From positions 43,780,651 through 43,844,650 of the forward strand of contig OX422218.1 of the NCBI GenBank assembly GCA_949130495.1: a stretch of 64,000 nt of DNA. Direction: 5' to 3'. Both the position numbers and the translations under genes were made by a program. Position 1 is the stretch's first letter; each line of letters opens with the position of its first letter. This DNA comes from Sambucus nigra (Eukaryota; Streptophyta; Magnoliopsida; Dipsacales; Adoxaceae). Positions 20,795 to 32,692 of the stretch are shown in pieces. The notes beneath the pieces were generated by a model, which had not been told where the DNA came from, made no database searches, and saw nothing but the letters and a program-made list of their open reading frames with translations.

Positions 20795-21099
20795 CCGACA
20801 CATATATTAGGCCTTGTGTCTGTACCTTGATTTCGTGAGTGCTTTAGATTCAAGCCCAGTTCTCATAGAAATCGGCACCACTTCCACACTCATATAGGTA
20901 GATTATCATAGGTGTCCATGTAACTAAAACACCATAAATCAATTAAGGTTAAACTCATCCTCTTTCATTATTCATTGCATGTTCTAATCACTTATCCTTG
21001 GGATGTCAAATTTTATAGTGCTTACAATCACATCGTATGATGTAATTTAATCATTGAACTTGAGACTTGAATATATCAAGTTTCAAGTTGAGTTTCCAT

Positions 21100-23800
21100 C
21101 AAGAGTGATTATTATTAATGGGCTTTAGTCCCATCCCTATTGATGTCACCAGTCCACTTGTAAAAGGATTAGCTAAATTTGACTTGATTTTACATAATCG
21201 ATTGTGATTACACTATCTGTAATCATTTATCTGACATAACTGTGTCTTAGGCCAATATGTCTAGATTTTCCATTGTACACTTTATTATAAGCTCTGGAAA
21301 GTGTAGAATCACCATCACAATGTATAGATATTGGAGGCATTACTTTCGGCCAAACTAAAATTTCAATCAATAAATTCCTTAACCATTATGCCACTTTAGT
21401 AGTTGCAGCTAATGCTACAAACACAGCTGCCATAGTAGAATCAGCTATCCAAGTTTATTTCTTTGCTCCTCAAAAAATAGCTCTTCCACCAAGAGTGAAA
21501 ATCCATCTAATTATTGAGGAATAATCCTCCCGCTCAGTAATCCAACAGGCATCAGAAAACCCTTCTAATACTGAAGATATCCACTATAGTATATACCACA
21601 GTCCATAGTTCCTTTTAAATATTTTAATATTCTATTGATAGCATGCCAATTCAATAAACTTGGATTATTAGTATATCTACCTAATTTACCAACATCATAA
21701 GCAATATCAGGTCGAGGATAGGTCATGGTAACATTAAACTACCAAATACTCATGGATATTACAATTGTGAAATAGCTCTACCATTATTAGGGATCATCTT
21801 TAGTTGTGGTTTAAAAGGTGTACTAATAGGTGTGCAATCAAACTGATTATATTTCTTTAAAATTTTCTCAACATATATTTCCTTATTATTCTCATTCCTA
21901 ATATGACATCAGTTACACCCATATGTTTCATATCAAATTTAGAAGACATAATACTCTTAGTATTATAAATGTTTTTAAATCGGTACCAAGAATTAACATG
22001 TCATCTACATATAAAAAATGATCACACCTTTACCATTAGCAAATTTACTATAAACACACTTATCGTATTAATGAATTTTAAACCGATAAGAAATAATGAC
22101 TTTATCAAATTTTTCATGGCATTGTTTAGGTGCGTGTTTTAGGCCATATAAGGACTTAATAAGTTTACATTCTTTATTTTCTTGTCCAGGCATAACAAGC
22201 CCTTCAGGTTGTTCCATGTAAATTTCTTCTTTTAAGTCACCATTTAAAAAGGCAATTTTCACATCCATTTGATGAATCTCAAAATTATATATCGATGCTA
22301 ATGCAATTAAAATCCTAATAGTGGAGGTTGTAGCAACATGTACATAGGTATCAAAATAATCGATTCCTTCTTTTTGTGTAAAACCTTTAGCAACCAATCT
22401 AGCCTTCAATTTATCAATTGTTCCATCTATTTTCATTTTCTTTTTAAAAATCCATATACACTTGATCGGTTTAGATCCTGGAGGTAAGTCTACTAACTTC
22501 TATGTTTTATTTCCCAAGATTGAATCCATTTCATCATTTATAGCTTCTTTCCAAAATGTTGAATCTACAGACTTAATTGCCTCACTATAAGTTTGTGGGT
22601 CTGTTTCAATACTAAGAGTCCAAGAAAATTTATTACAAGGTGTATCTGTAGTTCCTTCAACGAGATAGACTATAAAGTCGGGACCAAAGCTTTTTTCTTT
22701 CCTATGTCTCTTACTTTTTCTAATCTCTTCTTGTTTCACTGGTGGAGTATCAGAGAATATTAAAGGAGTGTTTAATTCTTTTTCATTATTTATTCTAGGA
22801 ATAGAAGAAAACCATTGTTCATAAAAAATTGCATCTCTCGATTCAATTATTGTATTTACCTCAACAGAATCATTAGGTTCACTAACCAAAAATCTATAGG
22901 CTTTACTATGTTGTTTATATCCTATGAAAATACACTCAACACCTTTGCTTCCTAATTTCTTTCTCTTAGTTTCAAGCAGTCTGACAATAGCTCTACAACC
23001 CTAAACATTAAGATAACCTAAATTAGGTTTTCTATTCTTTCGTAATTCGCAAGGAGTTTTCTTATTATCTTTAACAGGTATCCTATTCAGAATATGACAC
23101 GCGGTTAAAAGTGCTTCTCCCCAAAACCCTTTACTTAAACCAGAATAAGAAAGCTCAACGTTAACCATTTCATTTAGTGTCCTATTTTTTCTTTTTGCTA
23201 CTCCATTTTGTTGTGGTGTATAAGGTGTAGTAACTTCATGTATAATTCCCATATCTTCACAAAATTTAGGAAAGTGATATTCACCACCTCTATCAGATCT
23301 AAGACATTATATTTTATTGTCACATTGATTTTCAACTTCATTTTTATATGTCTTAAATATATTAATGCATCATCCTTAGAGTTTAAAATATATACGTTGA
23401 AATATTTTGAATATTAATCCATAAATGCAGGAAAATATTTACTACCACTTCTAGTAGGTATTGCATGCAAATCACAAACATCACTATGTATGAATTACAA
23501 CAAAGATGTTGTTTTTTTCTAGTTTTCGAAAAGGCAATCTTGTTATTTTTTCTTGCATGCATATTTTACACTTTTCATTCATATCAGTCTCATATTTAGG
23601 AATTAAATTTAAATTCACTTTGAACTGCATTTTCTTTGTATTAACATGTCCTAAACGACAATGCCATAATAAAAGACAATCAACGATATAAGCAGAAGAA
23701 TCTTTTTCATTGATATTGAGCATAAACATGCCCTCATACAAATATCCTTTGCAAAAAAGGTACCACTCTTAGTCAGAATAAATTTTTCTGACTCAAATAC
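21100..23800 (-). pseudogene. copia copy 1 pol: integrase, RT, RNase H, degenerate
   Basis: From right to left: integrase zinc-binding part with WHCRLGHVNTKK (about 23660) and CKICMQ; core with GIIHEVTTPYTPQQNGV (the usual E of GVEER is changed to A, GVAKRK) and FWGEALLTACHILNR. The middle part carries QEEIRKSKRHRKEK near 22700. RT has KARLVAKGFTQKEGIDYFDT, HQMDVKIAFLNGDLKEEIYM and PEGLVMPGQENKECKLIKSL (about 22140-22430). The YVDD part near 22000 is frame-broken. RNase H is only recognisable by nucleotide likeness to copy 2 (21100-21500). Confidence 0.82.
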
Positions 23801-23819
23801 GATCTTAAAACTAAATTTG

Positions 23820-24900
23820 TTAAGGAGAATTCCAGAAACTAAATTTTTCTAACATCAAGAACATGAAAAACATTGGTGAGGCTAAGGATTTTTCTGGAAT
23901 TGAATTCGATATCCACTGTCCCTTTGCCTTTAACCACAGCAGTTGAAGAATTTCCCATATGGAGAACATCTCCTTCCACTGTTTCATTGTCCTTACAAAC
24001 ATGCCTTGTGGCACCAGAATCAATCCACCAGGAGTTGTCTTCTCCAAGCATATTAGTCTCGGAGATCATAGTAGTAAATTTTTGCTTTGTGCCTGATATC
24101 CCTCCTTTTTCCTTTAGTTTCTTGAACTCACGACAATACTTCTTGAAGTGGCCTGGTTTGTTGTAATGAAAACAATTTCCTTTATTCTTTTTGTTTCCTT
24201 TAGAATTATTTGAAAAAATCTTCTGCTTGTTATTTTTTCCATGATTGCCATATTTTTTCTCCTTTCCTTCCTCCACCACATGGACCTTAGAAACAAAATT
24301 TTCTTATTCCTCTTTACCATCTAGAATTTGAGACTCTTGTTCAATTCTTAAATGAGTCTCTAATTCTTCAAGTGAAAGATCATCCTTTTTGTGTTTGAGT
24401 TATTTCTTATAATCTTTCCAAGAAGGAGGAAGTTTTCAATTATGTGAGAAACAATTACATTATCATCCCTATTTAAAATTTTCAGTTTGCAATGATTTAT
24501 GATGTGTTGGATGTCATGAAATTGTTCTCGCACAGGCCTATTAACATACATTTTAAAGCTTAAAAATTGACAGATAAGGAACTTCTTACTTGTAGTGTCT
24601 TCCGTAAGATATTTGATCTCCAATAATTCCCACAAAGTTTTCGCAATCCCAATATTTTGGTACAAGTCGAACAAATTGTTAGCAAGTGCGTTGAGAATGT
24701 GACCACGACACAAGTAATCATCGGTCTCCCAATTTGTGCGGTTCCTAGTCTGTTCCACGGTTTCATCTTCTTCTTCATTTGGTTTCGGTTGTGACAAGAC
24801 ATATGTAATCTTCAATGTTGTTAGAAGAAAACAAACCTTTTTCTACGAAAGAAAAAATTACCACCATCAAAATGGTCCAACTTGACAAAGCCTTATGTTA
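23820..24900 (-). pseudogene. copia copy 1 gag and protease, degenerate
   Basis: Gag has RTNWETDDYLCRGHILNAL and KTLWELLEIKYLTEDTTSKK (24815-24360). The zinc knuckle reads CFHYNKPGHFKKYC near 24165; the second ligand Cys is Tyr. The protease region has WWIDSGATRHVCKD near 24010 with the active-site Asp, then FHVLDVRK. Unlike copies 2 and 3, the gag here has a GAA codon (24367-24369) where they have a TAA stop. The start codon is GTG. Confidence 0.85.
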
Positions 24901-24953
24901 TTTGTCGAAATGACTTGGAAGAGTCGGCCACTTCTGAAATTACAGTATTTAGA

Positions 24954-25994
24954 TTGTTGGGTAATATGAATGCAAATACAGAAATGGAACTCTTTATATA
25001 TCACAGTAATGTCAACTTCAATACAATAATATAACTTCTGAATAGATACTAGAAAACTTCAAGGCCGTATGTCACTTTCCTAAATAGAGTATTTGCCCCA
25101 CATGAATAACTTCAGTATATAAACGGGAATCCGCAAATTCATACTCAAGATACAATGAAGCAACTTCCATTGCTTGCAACTTGTATATTTGAAGACAACC
25201 TTTGGATGCAGCAGTGAAGAATAGTCAATCAAGTTCTTATTCTGTTTATGTGCACAAAACAGAATAAGATAATCTATATCTCCTGAAAATTGTAAAAGAG
25301 TAGCAAGGGTTGGAAATTTTGAAACTGGGTAATAATTATTATTATGTGTAATTTCGAAATATGATGCCTTTATTTATAAGAAATGAAAGGCTGTATCTCT
25401 GGGGTCTTGATTGTTAAGTTTTAACAGTTTTTACTTAATTCCAAAATGGTATGACTTTTAATTACCAACAGTATTCAACTATTTCCGAACTGGTACCGTA
25501 ATACTGAAACGGTTTTACACGAACCCACCAAAAAGCGATCGCGCCTGAGCAACTACGATCTGACTCGGACGAATCCTGGAAACTCTCTACCACTGCGGAC
25601 ACGTGGCATGCGAAGTTCAAAGTGCACCACTAGCACCTCTACTGCCCACTGCCCCGGACGTGCATGCGCGCATGCGCGTGCGTGTGCGTGTGCGTACGGT
25701 GCTTCGCACCGTATTAGTGGTCTCTTGAATAGCCTCTTAAACGGTAGACGAAATAACTCTTCATCTTCAATTTCTACTTATTAAGTGAACACTTTCTTAA
25801 TATTTTCCCAATGTGGGACTCAAAGGTTGCCCACTTCTTTTATAGCTTAGCGGGTATCACTTAGCTTTAATCATTTTCCAATGTGGGACACTCTCCCTTT
25901 TATATTGGGTTAGCTTCCCACTTTTATCCACATACTTCCATTGTGGGACAAGCTTTTAAGCTCTTACTCACTTATTTTTAAAAATTCTCCAACA
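24954..25994 (-). repeat. copia LTR A, shared by copies 1 and 2
   Basis: 1041 bases. On the minus strand it starts TGTTGGAG and ends ACCCAACA, with 6-base inverted ends. It is the 5' LTR of copy 1 (gag begins about 60 bases to the left) and also the 3' LTR of copy 2 (a purine tract GGTGGAGGAA lies directly right at 25995-26004). No second LTR and no target duplication separates the two copies. Confidence 0.92.
25696..25950 (-). promoter_or_regulatory. copia LTR A promoter motifs and leader hairpin
   Basis: Three copies of GTCCCACATTGGAA or near variants (at about 25806, 25872 and 25935) lie in U3. The minus strand has CTATAAAAG at 25837-25845 as TATA box. About 100 bases further on, ACGGTGCGAAGCACCGT (25696-25712) forms a 7-base-pair stem with a GAA loop, next to a CA/CG-rich stretch. 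LTRs B and C keep versions of all these parts. Confidence 0.55.
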
Positions 25995-26516
25995 TTCCTC
26001 CACCATTTTTAAAATAAGTTTTGTAAAACTTTGATTGTTTGTAAGACTGTGTATAAGCATTGGTGTCTCACGACTTGAACCAATACCTTGTGAAGGTTCG
26101 TCAAGGCTAACCATGAAATTATAGTAGACTTGTCTTTGAACTATCAATCCATATTGATCATCCGGATTTGTCTTTACCCACAAATCTTTTTGTCACTCAT
26201 TATTCATATAAGCCGACACACATATTAGGCCTTGTGTATCTACCTTGATTTTGTGAGTGCTTTAGAGTCAAGAAAAGTTCTCATTGGAAGCGGCACCACT
26301 TCCACACTCATATAGGTAGATTATTATAGGTTTACATGAAACTAAAACACCATATATCTATTAATGTAAAACTCATCCTCTTTCATTATTCATTACATGT
26401 TTTAAGCACTCATCCTTGGGATGTTAAATTTTATAGTGCTTACAATCACGTCGTATGATGTACTTTAATAATTGAACTTGAGACTTGAATATATCAAGTT
26501 TCAAGTTGAGTTTCCA

Positions 26517-29060
26517 TCAAGATTGATTATTATTAATGGTCTTTAGTCCCATCCCTACTGGATTCTTAGACACCAGTCTTCTTGCAAGACCTTTTGTAAT
26601 AGGATCAGCTAAATTTTGACTTGATTTTACATAATCCACTGTGATTACACTATCTGTAAACATTTGTCTAACATAACTATGTCTCATGAAAATATGTTTA
26701 GATTTTCCATTGTACACTTTATTATAAACTCTGGAAAGTGTAGACGCACTATCACAATGTATAGATATTAGAGACATTGGTTTTGGCCAAACTGGATTTT
26801 CAATCAATAAATTCCTTAACCATTCTGCCTCTTTACTAGTTGCAGCTAATGCTACAAACTCAGCTTCCATAGTAGAATCAGTTATACAAGTTTGTTTCTT
26901 TGATCCCCATGAAACATCTCATCCACCAAGATTGAAAATCCATCCACTTGTTGAGGAATGATCCTCCTGCTCAGTTATCCTACTGGCATCAGGAAACCCT
27001 TTTAATACTAAAGGATATCCACTAAAGTATATACCATAGTCCATAGTTCCTTTTAAATATTTTAATATTCTATTGACAGCATGCCAATGCAATAAACTTG
27101 GATTACTAGTATATCTACTTAATTTACCAACATCATAAGCAATATCAGGTCGAGTACATGTCCTGGAATACATTAAACTACCAACTACTCGCGCATATTC
27201 CAATTGTGAAATAGCTCTACCTTTATTTGGGATCATCTGTATCTGTGGTTCAAAAGGTGTACTAACAGGTGTGCAATCAAACTGATTAATTTTTTTAAAA
27301 AATTTCTCAACATAATGAGATTGAGTGAGAATTGTATTCTTATCTTTCCTTATTATTCTCATTCCTAATATGACATCAACTACACCCATATCTTTCATAT
27401 CAAATTTAGAAGACATAAAACACTTAGTATTATTAATGATTTCTAAATCAGTACCAAGAATTAACATGTCATCTACATATAAACAAATGATCACACCTTT
27501 ACCTTTAGCAAATTTACTATAAACACACTTATCAGATTGATGAATTCTAAAACCATAAGAAATAATGACTTTAACAAATTTTTCATGCCATTGTTTAGGT
27601 GCATTGTTTTAGGACATATAAGGACTTATTATGTTTGCATACTTTATTTTCTTGTCAAGGCATAACAAACCCTTCAGGTTGTTCCATGTAAATTTCTTCT
27701 ACTAATTCACCATTTAAAAAGGCAGTTTTCACATCCGTTTGATGAATCACAAAATTATATATCGATGCTAATGCAATTAAAATTCTAATAGTGGAGGTTC
27801 TAGCAACATATGCAAAGGTTTCAAAATAATCAATTCCTTCTTTTTGTGTAAAACCTTTAGCAACCAATCTAGACTTGAATTTATCAATTGTTCCATCTAT
27901 TTTAATTTTCTTTTTAAAAATCCATCTACACTTGATGGGTTTAGATCCTGGAGGTAAGTCAACTAAATTCCAAGTTTATTTCCCAAGATTCAATACATTT
28001 CATCATTTATAGCTTCTTTCCAAAATGCTGAATCTACAGACTGCCTCATATAAGTTTGTGGGTCTGTTTCAACACTAAGAGTCAAAGAAAATTTATTACA
28101 AGGTGTATTTGTAGTTCCTTCAACAAGATAGACTACAAAGTCGGGCCAAAGCTTTTTTCTTTCCTAGGTCTCTTACTTTTTCTATTCTCTTCTTGTTCCA
28201 CTGGTGGAGTATCAAAGAATTGTGAAGGAGTGTTTACTTATTTTTCATTATTTATTTCAGAAATAGAAGAAAACCTTAGTTCATAAAAAATTGCATCTCT
28301 CGATTCAATTATTGTATTTACCTCAACAGAATCATTAGGTTCACTAACAAAAAATCTACAGGCTTTACTATGTTGTGCATATCCTATATAAATACACTCA
28401 ACACCTTTTCTTCCTAATTTATTTCTCTTAGTTTCAGGTAGTCTAACAATATCTCTACAACCCCAAACTTTAAGATGACCAAAATTAGGTTTTCTATTCT
28501 TCCATAATTCGTAAGGAGTTTTCTTATTATATTTCATAGGTATCCTATTCAGAATATGACACGCAGTTAAACGTGATTCTCCCTAAAACCCTTTACTTAA
28601 ACCATAATAAGAAAGCATAGCGTTAACCATTTCAGTTATTATCCTATTTTTTCTTTCTTCTACTCCATTTTGTTGTGGTGTGTACGGTGCAATAACTTCA
28701 TGTGTAATTCCCATATCTTCACAAAATTCAGGAAAGTGATATTCACCACCTCTATCAGATCTAAGACATTTTATTTGATCATCACATTGATTTTTTACTT
28801 CATTTTTATATGTCTTGAATCTATTAAGCACATCATCCTTAGAGTTTAAAAGATATACGTAACAATATTTTGAAAAGTCATAGAAAAATGTAGCAAAATA
28901 TTTACTACCACCTCTAGTAGGTGTTCCATGTAAATCACAAATATCACTATGTACTAATTGCCACAAAGATATTGTTTTTTCTATTTTTGTTAAAGGCAAT
29001 CTTGTTATTTTTGTTTGCATGCATATTTTACACTTTTCATTTATATCATTCTCATATTTA
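26517..29060 (-). pseudogene. copia copy 2 pol: integrase, RT, RNase H
   Basis: Integrase (29020-28240): LVHSDICDLHGTPTRGG (first Asp), LRSDRGGEYHF (second Asp), PQQNGVEERKN (Glu). RT: KGFTQKEGIDYFETFAYVA (about 27850), HQTDVKTAFLNGELVEEIYM, then CLYVDDMLILG (27494-27460) with the intact Asp pair, and VVGSLMYSRTCTRPDIAY. RNase H follows after a stop: MEAEFVALAATSKEAEWLRN (26870), IHCDSAST, and the end LADPITKGLARR before the stop at 26517. Breaks lie near 28570, 27960, 27620 and 26915. Confidence 0.88.
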
Positions 29061-29071
29061 GGAATTGAATT

Positions 29072-30358
29072 TTAATTCACCATGAAATACATTTTCTTTG
29101 TATTAACACGTCCTAAACGACTATGCCATAATGAAAGACAATCAATGATATAAGCAGAAGAATCTTTTTCAAACATGCCCTCATACAAATATCCTTTGCC
29201 TACAAAGGTACCACTCTTAGTCAGAATAAATTTGTCTGACTCAAATACAAGATTAAATCCAAATTTGTTAAGAAGACTACCATAAACTAATTTTTTTCTA
29301 ACATCAGGAACATGAAAAACATTGGTGAGGCTAAGGATTTTTCCGGAAGTTAATTCGTGATCCACTGTAAAGAACATCTCCTTCGACTGTTTCATAGGCA
29401 GAGAACAAGATCTTGTCCTTACAAACATGCCTGTGGCACCAGAATCAATCCACCAAGAGTTGTCTTCTCCAAGCATATTAGCCTCGGATATCATAGCAGT
29501 AAATTTTTACTTTGTGCTTGATATCCCTCCTTTTTCCTTTAGTTTCTCGAACTCACGACAATCTTTCTTGAAGTGACCTGGTTTGTCGTAATGAAAATAA
29601 TTTCCTTTCTTCTTTTTATTTTCTTTAGAATTATTTGAAAAATTCTTCCACTTGTAATTTTTTCCATGAATTCCATATTTTTGCTCCTTTCCTTCCTCAA
29701 CCACATGGACCTTAGAAACAAAATTTTCTTCTTCCTGTTTACCATCTAGAATTCAAGACTCTTGTTCAATTGTTAAATGAGTCTCTAATTCTTAAAGTGA
29801 AAGATCCTCCTTTTTGTGTTTGAGTTCTTTCTTATAATCTTTCCAAGAAGGAGGAAGTTTTTCAATTATGGAAGAAACAATTACATTATCATCCATATTT
29901 AACGTTTTCAGTTTGCAATGATTTATGATGGGTTGGATGTCTTGAAATTTTTCTAGCACAAGCCAATTGTCATGCATTTTAAAGCTTAAAAACTGACCGA
30001 TATGGAACTTCTTACTTGTAGCATTTTCCGTAAGATATTTGGTCTCCAATGTTTCCCACAAAGTTTTTGTAGTCTCAAAATTTTTGTACAAGTCGAATAA
30101 ATTTTTAGCAAGTGCATTGAGAATGTGACCACGACACAAGTAATCATCGGTCTCCCATTTTGTACGTTGCCTAGTATGTTCCACGGTTTCATCTTCGTCT
30201 TCATTTGGTTTCGGTAGTGACAAGACATATACAATCTTCATTGTTTTTATTAGAAAATGATCCTTTTTATGCCAACACAGAAAATTACCTCCATCAAAAT
30301 GGTCCAACTTGAAAAAGCCTTTTGTTATTTGTCGAAGTGATTTGGAAGAGTCGACCAT
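29072..30358 (-). pseudogene. copia copy 2 gag and protease
   Basis: Gag starts MVDSSKSLRQITKGFFKLDH at 30358, only about 20 bases from LTR B. WETDDYLCRGHILNALAKN and SSIIEKLPPSWKDYKKELKH are typical of copia gag. A TAA at 29792 interrupts it; the frame then reaches the zinc knuckle YFHYDKPGHFKKDC near 29600, which has lost the first two Cys. The protease has WWIDSGAT (29450) followed by a deletion. A small deletion removes part of the region before FHVPDVRKK. Confidence 0.87.
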
Positions 30359-30381
30359 TTCTGAAATTACTGTATTTAGAT

Positions 30382-30580
30382 TCTTGGGTAATATGAATGC
30401 AAATATAAAAATGGAACTCTTTACATATCATAGTAATGTCAACTTCAATACAACACTGTAACTTCTGAATAGAAACTAGAACACTTCAAGGCGTGATGTC
30501 ACTTTCCTAAATATAGTATTTTCCCCACATGAATAACTTTGGTATACGAACGAAAATCCTCAAATCCGTATGCAAGATAC
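30382..30580 (-). repeat. copia LTR B, left piece (rest at 52205-53054)
   Basis: 199 bases of the LTR end next to copy 2 gag. The terminal TGTTGGG is changed to TCTTGGG. The sequence stops at GATAC (30576-30580), the target duplication of the Sirevirus-like element, and resumes at 52205. The two pieces add up to about 1044 bases, the same as LTRs A and C. Confidence 0.93.
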
Positions 30581-31642
30581 CGTAAGGATATATTTTCATA
30601 GGTTCGTTATCAATTTATTATTTCATATACCGCTACACCATCGAAGAGTATTCAAGAGAAATCTACATCAAAGACGGATCCGAATTACTCAAGTTCTTCA
30701 TCATTCAAGACTCCGCGAAGTTTACTTTGGTAAGTTTATGTTTTAAATACCTTAACTTTTCACTTAGAGCTTTTGGGAGATTTTTACAAAATATTTTCTA
30801 AGTGTTGGAGCGGACTTTTACGTCAAATATTGAGAATGAGTATTTTTTTCTATGTTTTGAAGCGAACAGCGATTTTGACGCCCAGGTCGTTCGCGCGAGA
30901 TCAGCATCTCGTTAGAACGAGCTTAGAAGTGGTGCGATGTCATTTGAACGGCACGTGTACTTCGTTCGAGCGACATATGCTTCTCGTTCGAACGAGCTCG
31001 ACTTTCGAAGCGGTACATTTTTATATAAATACTCATTAAATGGTAACGTTTTCATTAAAAAGTATATACGTTTTCCAAAACAGAAACACAGCCAAAGCAG
31101 TAATCTTTAGGCTTCTTCTTATAGGGGTTTAATGCTTTTTGATTTACAATTCACAAAACTCCCATATTGCTTTAGTGAACTGTGTTGGTGTTCAAGAAAA
31201 AATATTTTCCTTTGTTCATCTTTTGTGGAGTGCGTATCTACACCATATGGCTGCGTGTCATTAAGGATCTTGCTGCGTGAAGATTCTTTGTTGAAGATAG
31301 GACTACGAGTCGTTGGAGGGTGTTGCGGGTATTCTCTTGCTGACTTCAAGACTACGAGTCTTTGTGGGTTGGTTGAGCATTGATCCATTGCAGATTTCTC
31401 TATGTAATTGTAAGTTGCGATTTATAGATTCATAGTGAAATAAATGTTTTACCCGAAAGGGATTTTTTCCTGAAATCTGTGTCTCAATATATTTGTGGTG
31501 TCGCATGTGTTATTTGTTTATGGTTTGACACACGCACTATAGTTGGATGTTTAGGGGCTGATTTAATAGACTTTAATTAAATAAGTGAGCCAACTTAGAA
31601 ATTTGTGAATTTAATCAATTATCAAACCGTCACGTCTTTTCA
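30581..31642 (+). repeat. 5' LTR of the Sirevirus-like element
   Basis: Starts CGTAAGG, where the 3' copy has TGTAAGG, and ends TTTTCA. It holds the palindrome CTCGTTCGAACGAG (30983-30996), other TTCGAACGA half copies, and a TATA box TATATAAAT at 31022-31030. The end of the LTR is followed by AAT and the PBS. Confidence 0.9.
30983..31030 (+). promoter_or_regulatory. LTR palindrome and TATA box (Sirevirus-like 5' LTR)
   Basis: CTCGTTCGAACGAG is a perfect 14-base palindrome about 25 bases upstream of TATATAAAT (31022). In the 3' LTR the same palindrome is at 51471-51484 and the TATA is GTATAAAT at 51586. Palindromes in U3 are known from Sireviruses. Proximity to the TATA box suggests a transcription-factor site. 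Confidence 0.6.
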
Positions 31643-31645
31643 AAT

Positions 31646-31657
31646 TGGTATCAGAGC
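31646..31657 (+). other. Primer-binding site of the Sirevirus-like element
   Basis: TGGTATCAGAGC, complementary to initiator Met-tRNA, four bases after the LTR. Confidence 0.95.
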
Positions 31658-31755
31658 AGGTTACGCTAATTTATCGCGTATTCCTATTTTCCGCAAAATC
31701 GTGTGATATTGATTTTTTTGAAAAATCAGTTTTGTGAAAAATCGCATTTTTTTCT

Positions 31756-32692
31756 ATGGAGCACTTCTATAATCAAATGCCTATTTTTGACGGGTCTAAT
31801 TATGCCTATTGGAAAGATCGCATGAAATCTAGTTTAAAAGCCATTGACATGCGTGTTTGGTACGTTTGCGAAAATGGGTGGACTCCTCCCATGGTCACCG
31901 TTGATAATATCACCTCTTTAAAACCCATGTCAGCCATGACTGAAGATGATCATAAAATGTCTAAATATAATTCACGTGGTTTGAGTGCTATTTCTGGAGC
32001 TATCACTCCTGATGAGTTTCGCCGAATTATGACGTGCACCACGTCTAAAGAGGCTTGGGATGTTTTGAAATTGACACATGAGGGTACGAACGCGGTTAAA
32101 GAATCTAAGTTACAAAATTTGGCCACCCAATTTAAGACTATCACCATGTCTGAATCTGAATGATTTGATGATTTTTATGCACGTTTGTCGGAAATTATTA
32201 ACACCAGTTTTAATTTCGGTGAGGTGATTGATAACACGCGTGTCGTTAAAAAGATTTTGACATCTCTCCCAAAACGCTTTATTCCTAAAGTCACTATTTT
32301 GAACTCTTTAGGAAACTTGAAATCACTTAAGTTGGAAGAACTTGTAGGAGATCTTCAAACCTATGAGATTGGCATGTTTCCCAAAACCATTAAGGCTAAG
32401 GATAATGGAATTGCTTTAAAGACTCATTGTAAGAAAAAGAAAGAAAACGTTTGTGAGTCCGATTCTGAGGAAGACTTTGATTTTAATGATATGGCCTTGT
32501 TTGCGAATGATTTTAAAAAATTTCTCAACGTGAACAAAAATAAATCATCCAATAAAAAGAAATTTTTTGAGAAAAATAAAAAGAAAGGAAAGGCCAAAGA
32601 AAGCGGTGAGAGAGAAAAAGAGAATGTCTCAGATGAGGAGTGTGAGGAAGATCTTGAGAACGTAACTTGTTTTGAATGTGGGGGTAAGGAAC
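31756..32692 (+). pseudogene. SIRE-type gag, N-terminal part (UBN2-like)
   Basis: MEHFYNQMPIFDGSNYAYWK, RMKSSLKAIDMRVWYVCENG and TSKEAWDVLKLTHEGTNAVK fit the UBN2/SIRE gag family. One TGA stop (32161) lies in an otherwise continuous frame, followed by FDDFYARLSEIINTSF and ILTSLPKRFIPKVTIL. An acidic and lysine-rich linker leads to the first zinc knuckle ligands CFECGGK at 32670-32690. The frame is cut there by the gypsy insertion and continues at 48623. Confidence 0.88.

Larger units (their letters stand above)
20795..24953 (-). mobile_element. Ty1/copia internal region 1 (minus strand)
   Basis: Reads gag, protease, integrase, RT, RNase H from right to left. Its 5' end adjoins LTR A at 24953. 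Its 3' end is truncated: about 215 bases of the 3' region, the purine tract and the 3' LTR are missing where it meets Tat sequence near 20795. Compared with copy 2 the first shared word is CCGACACA. The gag start codon is changed (ATG to GTG near 24895). Confidence 0.88.
25995..30381 (-). mobile_element. Ty1/copia internal region 2 (minus strand)
   Basis: 4387 bases between LTR A and LTR B, with purine tract, 3' region (26005-26516), RNase H, RT, integrase, protease and gag in order. It is the most complete copy of the array but has stops and frameshifts in every domain. Copies 1, 3 and 4 align with it along their whole length. Confidence 0.9.

Noticed and set aside
30715..30745. GTAAGT near 30731 in the Sirevirus-like 5' LTR as a matching LTR intron donor
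   Set aside because: It lies upstream of the TATA box at 31022, so it would not be in the transcript, and the 3' LTR copy reads GTAAGG.
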